Positions 54,116-63,359 of a DNA stretch of 64,000 nucleotides are shown here, one piece after another. Location of the stretch: assembly GCA_945913255.1 (NCBI GenBank), contig CAMEDC010000009.1, positions 1-64,000 of the forward strand, read 5' to 3'. Position 1 is the stretch's first letter, and each line of letters starts with the position of its first letter. A model generated the notes under the pieces. It was not told the DNA's origin. It saw only the letters and a list, made by a program, of their open reading frames with translations, and did not search any database. The position numbers and the translations under genes were made by a program. Origin of the DNA: an uncultured Lachnospiraceae bacterium (GTDB taxonomy: Bacteria > Bacillota > Clostridia > Lachnospirales > Lachnospiraceae).

Positions 54116-55108
54116 TTGGCATCTGCCGCATTCTACAATATTATCTTGGGCATTTCGCCCGGAAGACACATCTATTTTATCTGCATCGGAGGTATAAAAA
54201 AGATACTATCCTTTATTGCCGGGCAACGCGGTCTGAAAATTGTATACGACTCCTTCTTTCAGAAAATCATGTCTCCTCTCCTTCATCCCGAACGGCTCGA
54301 AAGCTTTCTCTCGGAACTCATGGGCGAAGCCATACATATCGAAAAAATACTGCCTCGGGAAGGTATCCGTCTTTCTGCTGAAGCCAGTTTCATTATCATG
54401 GACATACTGGTTCAACTCTCAGATGGTTCCAGAGTCAATGTGGAGATGCAAAAAGTTGGCCTATATTTTCCCGGTGAACGCAGCAGCTGTTATACCGCCG
54501 ACGCTATCATGAGACAATATACAGAACTGAAAAATCGTCTAAAAGATAATTTCAGCTATAAGAAAATGAAACCATTTTATCTCATCATTCTGATGGAATA
54601 CAGTTCTGAACCCTTTAAGGAGGTGGCACCTAACTATATCCACACAGAAAAAATCTGCTATGACAGCGGTGCCAAGGTTACTTCTCTCTCAAAAATCAAG
54701 TATATTTCGCTTGACACTTTCCGAAATACAGTTCAAAATATAGATAACAAGTTAACGGCGTGGCTTACCTTTTTCAGTTCTGACGAACCTGCCGATATCA
54801 TTGCACTTATCAATGCGTATCCTGAATTTTATGAACTTTACCAAGAAATTGCAGAATTCCGAACAAACCCAAAGGAGTTGATATATATGTATTCTGAAGC
54901 ACTGGCTATTGCTGATCGTAATACCATACGCCTAATGATTGATGATATGCAGGAAGAGCTTGCATCCCTGACAAAACAGGTTGCTGATACAGCGAACAAG
55001 CTCAATGTAACAAAAAAGGAGCTTGCTGCCAAAGACGACGAAATCGCTGCCAAAGACGACGAAATCGCAAAACTTAAAGCCGAAAATGAAAGGTTAAAAA
55101 ATAAATAA
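54116..55108 (+). CDS. Rpn-family PD-(D/E)XK nuclease/transposase-like protein, start uncertain
   Basis: Up to 330 residues. The nuclease core is recognisable: KIVYDSFFQKIMSPLLHPERL, then IIMDILVQLSDGSRVNVEMQK with the Asp and Glu-x-Gln/Lys active site, PGERSSCYTADAIMRQY, and a C-terminal helical part ending in a coiled coil with the direct repeat AAKDDEI-AAKDDEI. Members promote DNA recombination or are transposase-like. The start is unclear: the open frame opens at a TTG (54116) without a site, while a good GGAGG (54188-54192) precedes an in-frame ATA (54203), not ATG. Relatives are often longer at the N-terminus, so it may be 5'-truncated or have lost its start. Confidence 0.65.
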   Translation: MASAAFYNIILGISPGRHIYFICIGGIKKILSFIAGQRGLKIVYDSFFQKIMSPLLHPERLESFLSELMGEAIHIEKILPREGIRLSAEASFIIMDILVQLSDGSRVNVEMQKVGLYFPGERSSCYTADAIMRQYTELKNRLKDNFSYKKMKPFYLIILMEYSSEPFKEVAPNYIHTEKICYDSGAKVTSLSKIKYISLDTFRNTVQNIDNKLTAWLTFFSSDEPADIIALINAYPEFYELYQEIAEFRTNPKELIYMYSEALAIADRNTIRLMIDDMQEELASLTKQVADTANKLNVTKKELAAKDDEIAAKDDEIAKLKAENERLKNK

Positions 55109-55138
55109 TTCCAAAAATTTATTCCTCTACATGTCCCT

Positions 55139-56041
55139 TCATTTTTTCTGACCGGCGGCCACATCCCCCTTCAATTGCTCCCACGCGTCTTCATGTTCCG
55201 TATAATATAAGGGACATTTTTTGCCTCCACAGTCGTAATGCCGCAGAATATCATCCGTATCCAAATCATATACATCCACCAGCCACTGCAATAGCGCAAC
55301 CAGGGAGTCATAGGTCTCCTGGGTAAAGGAACCGTCCTTCGCCTTATAGCAGCATTCAATCGAAATGGAATCATAATTTCTGGTCTGAACTGCATAGCCG
55401 ATTTCATCCAGAGGAAGGCATTGAATGATCTCGCCTTCATAGCCAATGATGAAATGAGCACTGACACTGGCTTGATGCACGTCCTTCTGCTGTTCAAAAT
55501 AACTGCGGTTCTGCACAGCGCTTGTCCCCGGATTCGCTGTGTAATGTACAAAAATATTCTTGACTTCTTCCAGGGGCTCCCCCGGTCTGGAGTATTCATT
55601 TGGCGTCAAAAAGTTCTCTGTCCATGCAGGATGCGCTGCAAATTGTTCCGCCGGAAGCCCCTGTACTGTAGAACCGGAAGGCAGATTGAGCTGCTCCTCT
55701 TCAATCTTTACCGTTTTTCTCAAACTGCTCTTTTCCTCCGCAGATACATTTCCATTCGTCATCAAAAGTAATGCAGCAATCAGTAAAAAACTCACCAGAC
55801 ATACTCCTGCTGCAAACCTTCTGATACGCCTGATTCTCCTGCGACGTGCGAGGGCAGCCGTCCGTGCCTTCCTGTCATGAGCAGTTGCCTGTCCCGGAAT
55901 GTTCCGTACCTGCCTCTTTGCTGTCTCTTCAGTCTGCCTTATCCTGCCACTCCGGCTTCCTGCGCTTCGTGTTTGCGCTCCCCGCAAGGACTGCATCCTG
56001 CGCTGTCTCTCTCTTTCATAGTCAATTAAATATGGATTCAT
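55139..56041 (-). CDS. Membrane-anchored N-acetylmuramoyl-L-alanine amidase (amidase_2)
   Basis: 300 residues. A very basic N-terminus (1-75, many Arg) is followed by one membrane helix (76-94), a linker, and an extracellular amidase_2 domain (about 140-290). Zinc ligands are seen in NIFVHYTANPG (His), ILRHYDCGGKKCP (His and the later Cys). It should cleave the amide between MurNAc and L-Ala in peptidoglycan. The ATG at 56041 is preferred; 56053 (after GGAAAGG) is also possible. It is a single gene convergent with the Rpn-like gene. Confidence 0.88.
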   Translation of the reverse strand: MNPYLIDYERERQRRMQSLRGAQTRSAGSRSGRIRQTEETAKRQVRNIPGQATAHDRKARTAALARRRRIRRIRRFAAGVCLVSFLLIAALLLMTNGNVSAEEKSSLRKTVKIEEEQLNLPSGSTVQGLPAEQFAAHPAWTENFLTPNEYSRPGEPLEEVKNIFVHYTANPGTSAVQNRSYFEQQKDVHQASVSAHFIIGYEGEIIQCLPLDEIGYAVQTRNYDSISIECCYKAKDGSFTQETYDSLVALLQWLVDVYDLDTDDILRHYDCGGKKCPLYYTEHEDAWEQLKGDVAAGQKK

Positions 56042-56095
56042 TCTGATCCCCATGCCTTTCCACCATGAACCTCTCCCGGATGGGAACAGGTTCAC

Positions 56096-56431
56096 ATTGT
56101 ACTTCCGGCAGGTCTTTTCCTGCCTTTTATCTAAAATACAGTGTAATTTGGGATTGTATCATAGTTGTTAAGATTTGATAAATTTTTCCCTAATGTTGTA
56201 AAAATTAGATATGCCCTATTGTCAAAAAGACACTTCTACTGTTTATAAACCACTAATAATCTTCAAGCCGTAGATTTTTGTCCCTATATTTGAATGATTA
56301 CTGCCTATCAAATTTTTACAATTATAAGCAGTAATCTGTTCCCGATATTGGTTTTAGAATCATTTTAGAGCATCAGAAATACTGCTTTGTTAACAAAATT
56401 CAACTAACAAGCAGTATTTATAAACGAAACC
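56096..56431. other. AT-rich intergenic region with two inverted repeats
   Basis: About 335 bases without a gene. ATTACTGC (56297-56304) pairs with GCAGTAAT (56328-56335), and AATACTGCTTTGTTA (56378-56392) pairs with TAACAAGCAGTATT (56405-56418, one base bulged). The arms of the two hairpins resemble each other. The rest appears to be the upstream region of the amidase gene. Confidence 0.6.
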
Positions 56432-56462
56432 AAAAAAGCCCCGCTCAATTCGAGCGGGGCTT
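56432..56462 (-). terminator. Terminator of the pentose operon
   Basis: AAGCCCCGCTC and GAGCGGGGCTT make an 11-bp stem around a five-base loop, followed on the minus strand by a T run. It lies ten bases after the last gene of the araB-araD-transketolase operon. Confidence 0.93.
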
Positions 56463-56471
56463 CGGTACTTT

Positions 56472-57416
56472 TTACATAAATTCCTTCACGGACTTATAAA
56501 CGCCCTCTGCGTCCAGACCATACTTCTGAACCAGTGCTGCAGCTGAGCCGGACTCGCCGAACACATCCTGCATACCGATTTTCTTTACCTTTGTAGGAAG
56601 GTTTGCGCTCAGGGTATCGCACACTGCGCTGCCGAGGCCTCCGATAACGGAGTGCTCCTCCACAGTGACAACCTTTCCGGTCTTCTTTGCACTGTTGATG
56701 ATAATCTCCTCGTCAAGAGGCTTGATGGTACAGATGCTGATAACCTCAGCGTCAATGCCGTCTGCCGCCAGCTTCTCCGCCGCGCCAAGTGCAGAATCCA
56801 CACAGATACCGGTAGCAACAATCGTCACATCCTTACCTTCACGAACAATGGAACCTTTGCCAATCTCAAACTTGTAATCAGGCTTATCATTAATTACAGG
56901 TACTGCTGCACGTCCGAATCTGATATAAACAGGTCCTTCATATTCCAGTGCTGCACGCACCGCTGCTTTTGCTTCCACATCATCAGCAGGACACATAACC
57001 ACCATGCCGGGAATCGTTCTCATAAGAGCGATGTCCTCATTACACTGATGGGTTGCGCCATCTTCACCAACCGTGATTCCCGCATGGGTTGCACCGATTT
57101 TTACATTCAGATGGGGATAACCGATGGAGTTACGAACCTGCTCGAAAGCACGTCCTGCCGCAAACATGGCGAAGGAACTTACGAAAGGAATTTTCCCTGT
57201 CAGGGACAAGCCTGCTGCCACGCCCATCATGTTTGCTTCGGCAATACCGCAGTCAATATGGCGGTCGGGATACGCTTTCTTAAAAATGCCGGTCTTGGTT
57301 GCTGCAGCCAGGTCAGCATCCAGCACCACCAGATTGGGGAACTCTTCAGCCAGTTCCTTCAGCGCATTTCCGTAGCTTTCACGAGTAGCAATCTTCTTAA
57401 TTGTGTTGTCTGCCAT
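56472..57416 (-). CDS. Transketolase, C-terminal subunit
   Basis: 314 residues. It holds the pyrimidine-binding and C-terminal domains of transketolase: GIAEANMMGVAAGLSLTGKIPFVSSFAMF with the catalytic Glu, THAGITVGEDGATHQ, and a C-terminal domain ending VEEHSVIGGLGSAV. With the N-terminal subunit it moves two-carbon units between pentose and hexose phosphates. Its ATG overlaps the N-subunit stop by one base (TAATG), so the two are made together. Split transketolase is common in Firmicutes and archaea. Confidence 0.95.
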   Translation of the reverse strand: MADNTIKKIATRESYGNALKELAEEFPNLVVLDADLAAATKTGIFKKAYPDRHIDCGIAEANMMGVAAGLSLTGKIPFVSSFAMFAAGRAFEQVRNSIGYPHLNVKIGATHAGITVGEDGATHQCNEDIALMRTIPGMVVMCPADDVEAKAAVRAALEYEGPVYIRFGRAAVPVINDKPDYKFEIGKGSIVREGKDVTIVATGICVDSALGAAEKLAADGIDAEVISICTIKPLDEEIIINSAKKTGKVVTVEEHSVIGGLGSAVCDTLSANLPTKVKKIGMQDVFGESGSAAALVQKYGLDAEGVYKSVKEFM

Positions 57417-58258
57417 TATGCTTCACCTGCTTTCTCTAATTCTGCGTCAATTTTCTCCAAATCAGCCATCGCGATTGCGTACTCCTCATCGTTGGGAGCC
57501 TTTCCGTGCCAGTCAACACTGTTTTCCATAAAGGAAACACCCTTGCCTTTCAGGCTGTGAAGCACGATACAGGTAGGCATACCCTTTGTCTCACGTGCCT
57601 CTTTGAAAGCAGCTCGGAGCGCGTCAAAATCATGTGCATCCACATTAATTACATGGAAATTAAAAGCCTCAAACTTCTTATCAATGGGATAAGGAGAGCA
57701 AACCTGATCAATGGGGCCGTCAATCTGCAAATTGTTATTGTCCACCATTACACAGAGATTATCCAACTTGCGATGTCCGGCAAACATGGCTGCCTCCCAT
57801 ACCTGTCCTTCCTCAAGTTCGCCGTCACCAAGCAGCGTATATACGCGGAAGCTCTTGCCGCCCATTCTTGCACCCAGAGCCATTCCCACTGCTGCGGAAA
57901 TACCCTGTCCCAAAGAACCAGAGGACATATCCACACCGGGGATATGAATGCAGGGATGTCCCTGCAGGTAGGAGCCTAAATGTCTCAAAGTTTTTAAATC
58001 CTCAACCGGGAAAAAGCCTCTGTTGGCCAGAGCAGAGTACAATCCGGGAGCTGTGTGTCCCTTGGACAATACAAAACGATCTCTGTCCTCCATATCAGGA
58101 TTCTCAGGGTCGATGTTCATTTCTTCAAAATACAGGAACGTAAACACATCTGCTGCGGAAAGGGAACCGCCGGGATGTCCTGCCTTTGCACTGTGAACTG
58201 CTGTTACAATGCCTTTGCGCACTTCATTCGCACGCTTCTGCAGTTCTAAATTGTTCAT
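57416..58258 (-). CDS. Transketolase, N-terminal subunit
   Basis: 280 residues from the ATG at 58258 (GGAGGAG upstream). It carries the thiamine-diphosphate-binding domain: AKAGHPGGSLSAADVFTFLYF, SKGHTAPGLYSALANRG, and GDGELEEGQVWEAAMFAGHRKLDNLCVMVDNN with the GDG-x(26-30)-NN cofactor motif. Together with the next gene it forms the full enzyme. It follows araD by about 130 bases and belongs to the same operon. Confidence 0.95.
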   Translation of the reverse strand: MNNLELQKRANEVRKGIVTAVHSAKAGHPGGSLSAADVFTFLYFEEMNIDPENPDMEDRDRFVLSKGHTAPGLYSALANRGFFPVEDLKTLRHLGSYLQGHPCIHIPGVDMSSGSLGQGISAAVGMALGARMGGKSFRVYTLLGDGELEEGQVWEAAMFAGHRKLDNLCVMVDNNNLQIDGPIDQVCSPYPIDKKFEAFNFHVINVDAHDFDALRAAFKEARETKGMPTCIVLHSLKGKGVSFMENSVDWHGKAPNDEEYAIAMADLEKIDAELEKAGEA

Positions 58259-58391
58259 GCTCTCCTCCATTCTGCCATATGTCATAGATACGGCAACCTT
58301 TTTCTTCGTTTTTATACTAGCACAGTTCCGTTTCACCGTCCAGCACTTTCTTCAAAAAATGCCGAATGTGCTCGTGCACTCTGACTGTCAA

Positions 58392-59096
58392 TTACTTTTC
58401 TGCAGACTGTCCGTAATACGCATTGGCGCCGTGCTTTCTGTAATAATGCTTATCCTGAAGTTCTTGTGGTGCGGGTTGGATTCTGGGATTAATAGTCTCC
58501 GCACGGTACGCCATCTTGGCAACCTCCTCCAGGACGACAGCGTTATGAACCGCTTCCTTTGCATCCTTACCCCAGGCAAAGGGACCGTGGTTTTTGCAGA
58601 GTACAGCGGGCACGGCCACAGGGTCTTTTCCCATGCGCTTAAATTCATTTACAATCAGATGTCCCGTATTTTCCTCGTAGGCTTCCGCGATTTCCTCCGC
58701 GCTTAAGCATCTGACGCAGGGCACTTCACCGTAAATGTAGTCTGCATGGGTCGTTCCGTAGCAGGGAATGCTTCTTCCCGCCTGGGCCCAGCTGGTGGCA
58801 TAGGAAGAATGCGTATGTACGATTCCGCCGATTTCCGGAAAGGCTTTATACAGTTCCACATGGGTTGCCGTATCCGAGGACGGATTGAAACGCCCTTCTA
58901 CCTTCTTTCCGTTCAAATCCACGACTACCATATCTTCCGGTGTCAGCTTCTCATACTCCACGCCACTGGGTTTAATCACAAACAGACCGCTCTCTCTGTC
59001 AATGGCACTGACATTCCCCCAGGTAAAGGTCACAAGACCATACTTGGGCAAGTCCATATTTGCCTCATATACCAATTTCTTTAATTCTTCTAACAT
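58392..59096 (-). CDS. araD: L-ribulose-5-phosphate 4-epimerase
   Basis: 234 residues, a class II aldolase fold. It turns L-ribulose 5-phosphate into D-xylulose 5-phosphate. Seen: [41 protein letters not shown], the zinc site [27 protein letters not shown], and [27 protein letters not shown]. The sequence is the standard AraD/UlaF/SgbE type; AraD is chosen because of the kinase upstream and transketolase downstream. It starts six bases after the kinase gene. Confidence 0.94.
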   Translation of the reverse strand: MLEELKKLVYEANMDLPKYGLVTFTWGNVSAIDRESGLFVIKPSGVEYEKLTPEDMVVVDLNGKKVEGRFNPSSDTATHVELYKAFPEIGGIVHTHSSYATSWAQAGRSIPCYGTTHADYIYGEVPCVRCLSAEEIAEAYEENTGHLIVNEFKRMGKDPVAVPAVLCKNHGPFAWGKDAKEAVHNAVVLEEVAKMAYRAETINPRIQPAPQELQDKHYYRKHGANAYYGQSAEK

Positions 59097-59102
59097 AGAG
59101 AT

Positions 59103-60701
59103 CTACCTCATTCCTTCCACAGCTGCCTTTTCTGCGGGCAGTGTATTCTTATATTTCTCCACGTACGCATCAAAGCCTGCCACATCCTCCGCCTTAGGCG
59201 CAATGGTGGTACCTGTCTGACCTGCAAAGATTCTGTTGCTCAAATAATCCGGCAAAGTCTCGTCTGCGCTCTTCTCCTGCATATATGCCGCCAACACAGC
59301 CATACCCCAGGCACCGCCCTCGCTTGCGGTATCCATAACGGTCACGGGAGAATCAAAGGCTGCTGCCATGAGCTGCTGTCCCACCACCGGCGTTTTGAAC
59401 AGACCGCCGTGTCCCATCAGAGAATCCACCTTTACGTTCTCTTCCTTTAACAAAATATCGTTTCCGATTTTCAGAGTCGCCATGGCACTGTACAGATGGC
59501 TTCTCATAAAGTTAGCGAGATTAAATTTCGCATCCGGCATGCGGACAAACATGGGTCTGCCCTCATTTAAGCCTGTCACGGGCTCACCCGAAAAATAGTT
59601 GTACGCCAGCAGGCCGCCGCAGTCCGTATCTGCTGTCAACGCCTCTCTGTAAAGGGTTCCGTACAGGTCGTTCTTATCTATTTTCATGCCGAATTTTCCT
59701 GCAAACTCATCAAACAGATTTACCCATGCATTCAAATCAGAGGTACAGTTGTTGCAGTGTACCATGGCAACGGGATTTCCGTCCGGTGTTGTCACCATGT
59801 CAATTTCCTCATGTACCTTAGACAAAGCTTTTTCTGTCACCACCATGGAGAAAATGGAGGTTCCGGCGGAAATATTTCCGGTGCGAACCTTCACGCTGTT
59901 GGTTGCCACCATGCCGGTTCCCGCATCTCCCTCGGGAGGACACATAGGAATACCCGCTTGCAACGTTCCCGTGGGATCCAACAGCTTAGCGCCTTCTGCG
60001 GTCAATTCTCCTGCTTTTTCTCCCGCGCAGAGCACCTTAGGAAGAATCTCCCCAAGCTTCCAGGCAAAGCCCTTTGGCGCAATCAGTTCATCGAACTGTG
60101 CAATCATTTTTTTGTCATAATCCGCTATGGTTGAATCGATGGGGAACATACCGGATGCTTCCCCGATGCCCAGCACCTTTTCTCCCGACAGCTTCCAGTG
60201 AATATAGCCTGCCAGTGTGGTAAAGAACGTAATGTCCTTCACATGCTCTTCACCGGATAGAATTGCCTGATACAGATGCGCGATGCTCCATCTCTGAGGA
60301 ATATTGAACTGAAACAGAGGCGTCAGCACCTTACATGCTTCTTCTGTCATAGTATTTCTCCAGGTTCTGAAGGGAACCAGCAGCTCCCCTGCCTCATCAA
60401 AAGCCATATACCCGTGCATCATACCGGAAAAACCGATGCTGCCAATGGTAGTCAGTTTTTCGCCATACTTTGCTTCCACATCCTCCGCAAGACTTCTGTA
60501 GCAGCCCTGCAATCCACTCCAGATATCCTCCAGACTGTAGGTCCAGATATTGTTTTCCAAGCGGTTTTCCCAGTCATGTGTTCCCATGGCAACTGGCTGA
60601 TGTGTTTCATCCACCAAAACTGCTTTGATTCGTGTAGAACCAAACTCAATTCCCAGTGCCGTCTTGCCGTCCTGAATTGCTTTTTTGATTACCTCACTCA
60701 T
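59103..60701 (-). CDS. FGGY sugar kinase, probable L-ribulokinase
   Basis: 532 residues. FGGY motifs: [17 protein letters not shown] (phosphate-binding), [42 protein letters not shown] (ATP-binding region) and [16 protein letters not shown]. It is the first gene of the operon with araD and transketolase. The order of enzymes (kinase, 4-epimerase, transketolase) fits L-arabinose use, so it is probably the ribulokinase, although it is closer in build to the clostridial kinases often called xylulokinase-like than to E. coli AraB. No arabinose isomerase is in the window. A strong promoter lies upstream. Confidence 0.85.
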   Translation of the reverse strand: MSEVIKKAIQDGKTALGIEFGSTRIKAVLVDETHQPVAMGTHDWENRLENNIWTYSLEDIWSGLQGCYRSLAEDVEAKYGEKLTTIGSIGFSGMMHGYMAFDEAGELLVPFRTWRNTMTEEACKVLTPLFQFNIPQRWSIAHLYQAILSGEEHVKDITFFTTLAGYIHWKLSGEKVLGIGEASGMFPIDSTIADYDKKMIAQFDELIAPKGFAWKLGEILPKVLCAGEKAGELTAEGAKLLDPTGTLQAGIPMCPPEGDAGTGMVATNSVKVRTGNISAGTSIFSMVVTEKALSKVHEEIDMVTTPDGNPVAMVHCNNCTSDLNAWVNLFDEFAGKFGMKIDKNDLYGTLYREALTADTDCGGLLAYNYFSGEPVTGLNEGRPMFVRMPDAKFNLANFMRSHLYSAMATLKIGNDILLKEENVKVDSLMGHGGLFKTPVVGQQLMAAAFDSPVTVMDTASEGGAWGMAVLAAYMQEKSADETLPDYLSNRIFAGQTGTTIAPKAEDVAGFDAYVEKYKNTLPAEKAAVEGMR

Positions 60702-60755
60702 TCAAATACCCCATTTCTGCGCAGTGCGCGTTTTGATTGCTTTCATTCTACTAAC

Positions 60756-60784
60756 AGTATATTTTTACGATTGGACAAAGTCAA
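60756..60784 (-). promoter_or_regulatory. Promoter of the kinase-araD-transketolase operon
   Basis: TTGACT (60779-60784) and TATACT (60756-60761) on the minus strand are exactly 17 bases apart, 55 bases before the kinase ATG. A GCGCACTGCGC inverted repeat (60718-60730 area) lies between it and the start codon and could bind a regulator. Confidence 0.75.
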
Positions 60785-60908
60785 TGTATATTTTGCTTAC
60801 CAACCCTCAGGTATTGCTGTCATTTTACTGCCTCCAATGACGTGGCAGTAATATCAGGCAGGATACTGTGCAAGGATGCCTTACTCATGAAAACCGGCCT
60901 TTTTGCAT

Positions 60909-62783
60909 ATGCTTTATAAACGTAATCTCAAGTCAGGTATTTCGCCAGTGAAAAAGTATACCCGCTTCTCCGCAAAGCAATTGCTGTTCATGAGCTTACT
61001 CCTTCTGGGTTTCAGTTGCCTCACCCTTTTTTTGTTTGGCTTTCATAAGGATGAAAAACGCTTCGCCAATATTACCTCCCGGCTATTTATCACAGAAATG
61101 GAAGCCAATACCCTGAACATGCATTACACCCTTGCCAGCCCTTCCGATTTCGGTATGTATGATTACAGGGCAGTTCTTCCCTGTTACAGCGAAAAAGATT
61201 CTCTTCGGGAACAGGCGGCAGCCGAAAACGCCCTGGCCGCGTTGAAATCCGTACGAGTCGACCATCTGAATCCCTCCGATGCCTATCTCTGCACGTTGCT
61301 GACCCGCTATCTGGAAAACACGCTCACCCTCTCCGACTATCCCTATTACGGTGAACCGCTCTCTCCATCCTCCGGCATGCAATCCCAGCTGCCTGTACTA
61401 TTGGCGGAATATACCTTTCGAAGCCGACGGGATGTGGAGGACTACCTTGCCCTTCTCGACCAGACAGATGAATATTTTGCTTCTCTGCTGGTTTACGAGC
61501 AGGAAAAATCGGATGCCGGACTCCTGATGCCCGCCTCTTCTCTGCGTAAGGTGCGTGAGCAATGCGATACCCTCCTGACTGCCGCAGAGCTGGAAAACGG
61601 AACGCATTTTCTGCAGACTACCTTTCGGGAACGACTGGAACCCCTGCTGCAAAACGGGAGCATCACGCAGAAGGATGCAGAAACCTATCTGGCGCAGAAT
61701 GACCGGTTGCTGAAAACCGTTCTGCTCCCTGCTTATACCGCTCTGGGTGACGGGCTGCTGCTTCTGGAGGATGACTCCATTTCTCTTACAGGGCTTGCTT
61801 CCAGGCCTCAGGGGAAACCCTATTACGAAGCACTTTTGATTTCGGAGACCGGTTCCTACCGCCCCGTCCCGGAAGTGGAACAGCTGCTGAGTGATAAATT
61901 TTCCGCTGAATATGAAGAAATCCGGAAAATAGCGGCATCCCATCCGGAGATTACAGACATCTATGGGCAGGAACGTTCCTCCTTTCCCCTGACCACGCCG
62001 GAACAGATTCTTGCCGATTTGCAGAGCCGCATGAACGGGCTTTTCCCCGCTGTATCGGGGAATACCCATATTGCAGTAAAAGCTGTCTCGGAAAACTTAC
62101 GTGATTACACGGCACCGGCCTTTTACCTGACCGCCCCTCTGGATGATACGCAAAATAATGTAATCTATATCAATCAGAAAAAAACGCCCGCCGGGCTGGA
62201 TCTCTACACCACCCTTGCCCACGAAGGTTACCCCGGACATCTGTATCAGACCGTATACAGCAACCAAAAAGCATTGGAAACAGCTGCCCGCCCCGCCGGA
62301 GAACTGATATGGTACGGCGGCTATCTGGAGGGCTGGGCATTGTACGTAGAATTTCTCTCCTATGATTACGCCTCGGACATTTTCCGGGAGGCCGGGCGCA
62401 CACAGGATGCGCTCTGCACACAAATAGAAAAGCATAACCGCAGTCTGCAGTTATGCCTCTATTCCCTGTTGGATATCATGATTCACTATGAAGATGCCTC
62501 CTACAGTCAGGTAGCAAAAATGCTGGAAGGCTTCGGCATCACGGACAGCAATTCCATCAAGTCCGTTTATGCCTACATTGCCCAGGAACCCTGCAACTAT
62601 CTGAAATACTATCTGGGATATCTGGAGATTCTGTCCCTGAAGGAGAAGGCTGCATCCCTATGGGGCGATGCCTACACCGATTACAAATTTCACTGCTTTT
62701 TTCTGGATAACGGACCTGCTGATTTTAAGTCCCTGGAGGAACAGCTTCAGAAGGAGGCTTCCTCCATCATGGATTCCAAATAG
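60909..62783 (+). CDS. DUF885 family membrane-anchored peptidase-like protein
   Basis: 624 residues from the ATG at 60909. A basic N-terminus and one helix (about 25-45) suggest membrane anchoring with the rest outside. The HEGYPGH motif at residues 438-444 is the metal-binding signature of the DUF885 family, thought to be zinc peptidases; a downstream GGYLEGWALYVEFLS segment supplies the usual Glu. No clear ribosome binding site is seen before the ATG. The C-terminal SSIMDSK is encoded by one copy of a 28-base direct repeat. Confidence 0.85.
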   Translation: MLYKRNLKSGISPVKKYTRFSAKQLLFMSLLLLGFSCLTLFLFGFHKDEKRFANITSRLFITEMEANTLNMHYTLASPSDFGMYDYRAVLPCYSEKDSLREQAAAENALAALKSVRVDHLNPSDAYLCTLLTRYLENTLTLSDYPYYGEPLSPSSGMQSQLPVLLAEYTFRSRRDVEDYLALLDQTDEYFASLLVYEQEKSDAGLLMPASSLRKVREQCDTLLTAAELENGTHFLQTTFRERLEPLLQNGSITQKDAETYLAQNDRLLKTVLLPAYTALGDGLLLLEDDSISLTGLASRPQGKPYYEALLISETGSYRPVPEVEQLLSDKFSAEYEEIRKIAASHPEITDIYGQERSSFPLTTPEQILADLQSRMNGLFPAVSGNTHIAVKAVSENLRDYTAPAFYLTAPLDDTQNNVIYINQKKTPAGLDLYTTLAHEGYPGHLYQTVYSNQKALETAARPAGELIWYGGYLEGWALYVEFLSYDYASDIFREAGRTQDALCTQIEKHNRSLQLCLYSLLDIMIHYEDASYSQVAKMLEGFGITDSNSIKSVYAYIAQEPCNYLKYYLGYLEILSLKEKAASLWGDAYTDYKFHCFFLDNGPADFKSLEEQLQKEASSIMDSK

Positions 62784-62850
62784 CCTCATGTCCCAATGGG
62801 ACAGAGGCTTCAAAATGATGTCTCCTCCATCATGGATTCCAAATAGCCTC
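62760..62850. repeat. 28-base direct repeat (63-bp period) with hairpin between
   Basis: 62760-62787 and 62823-62850 are identical, starting TCCTCCATCATGG and ending AATAGCCTC. Copy one encodes the last residues and stop of the DUF885 gene; copy two lies in frame 63 bases later and, on the other strand, encodes the C-terminus of the Mrr-like gene. Between them AGCCTC-a-TGTCCC (62782-62794) and GGGACAGAGGCT (62798-62809) form a 12-bp hairpin with one bulged base, perhaps the shared terminator. Confidence 0.85.
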
Positions 62851-63268
62851 TGTCCCATAATAATATTTTCAGTTTCTTTGCGGCTTCCACTGCCGGCTGG
62901 GTAAAGTACTGGTTCGTCAGCACCGCGCCTACCATCCGGTCGTAGTAATCCCGTCCGGCATAAGCCTCCTGCACCGCCTTTACACCCACCGGAGCAGCGT
63001 AACATTTGCACTGTATGGCATAGGTAACCCCGTCCTTTTCCGCAAGGATGTCAATGCCGTAGTCTCCGCTGCCCTTCGTGACTTCAACCTCCTGAAAGCC
63101 GCGCCGTTTCAAAAGCTCCGCACAATAATATTCAAAATCGTGCCCTTCCATCAGGTCAATGTCAGAGGGTCTGACACGCTTTCCCCGACGGAGCAGGAAT
63201 AAAAGGAACCCCGCCAGAAGCACAACAGTAATAATGCATATAATTGGAATCAAAATAGGAGTATTCAT
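62810..63268 (-). CDS. Membrane-anchored Mrr-like restriction endonuclease fold protein
   Basis: 152 residues from the ATG at 63268. A short N-terminal membrane helix (5-26) is followed by an Mrr_cat-like domain (about 40-150): HDFEYYCAELLKRRGF, then GSGDYGIDILA with Asp69/Asp73, and YAIQCKCYAAPVG with the Gln86-x-Lys88 active-site pair. This PD-(D/E)XK fold usually binds and cuts DNA; membrane-bound forms occur in many Firmicutes with unknown role. No ribosome binding site precedes the ATG; instead a -10 box lies six bases upstream, suggesting a leaderless transcript. A GTG at 63301 is an alternative start. Confidence 0.82.
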   Translation of the reverse strand: MNTPILIPIICIITVVLLAGFLLFLLRRGKRVRPSDIDLMEGHDFEYYCAELLKRRGFQEVEVTKGSGDYGIDILAEKDGVTYAIQCKCYAAPVGVKAVQEAYAGRDYYDRMVGAVLTNQYFTQPAVEAAKKLKILLWDRGYLESMMEETSF

Positions 63269-63274
63269 GCGAAT

Positions 63275-63303
63275 ATTATAACATGAATACTCCTGATTCA
63301 CAA
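63275..63303 (-). promoter_or_regulatory. Promoter giving a leaderless transcript for the Mrr-like gene
   Basis: TTGTGA (63298-63303) and a perfect TATAAT (63275-63280) on the minus strand are 17 bases apart. Transcription should begin 6-7 bases on, at or one base from the A of the ATG at 63268. The -10 box is embraced by an inverted repeat GGAGTATTCATG / CATGAATACTCC. Confidence 0.6.
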
Positions 63304-63317
63304 CGGATAACCTGTAT

Positions 63318-63344
63318 CGGATGCATCCGTCACTGATGCATCCG
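63318..63344. terminator. Hairpin after the LysM gene
   Basis: CGGATGCATC (63318-63327) and GATGCATCCG (63335-63344) are perfect 10-base arms around a seven-base loop, 16 bases after the LysM stop on the minus strand. No T run follows, so it may stabilise the 3' end rather than terminate. Confidence 0.5.
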
Positions 63345-63359
63345 GGAAGTATAAAATGT

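Noticed and set aside
54116-55108. A complete insertion sequence
   Set aside because: No terminal inverted repeats or target duplications were found around the Rpn-like gene, so only the gene is reported.
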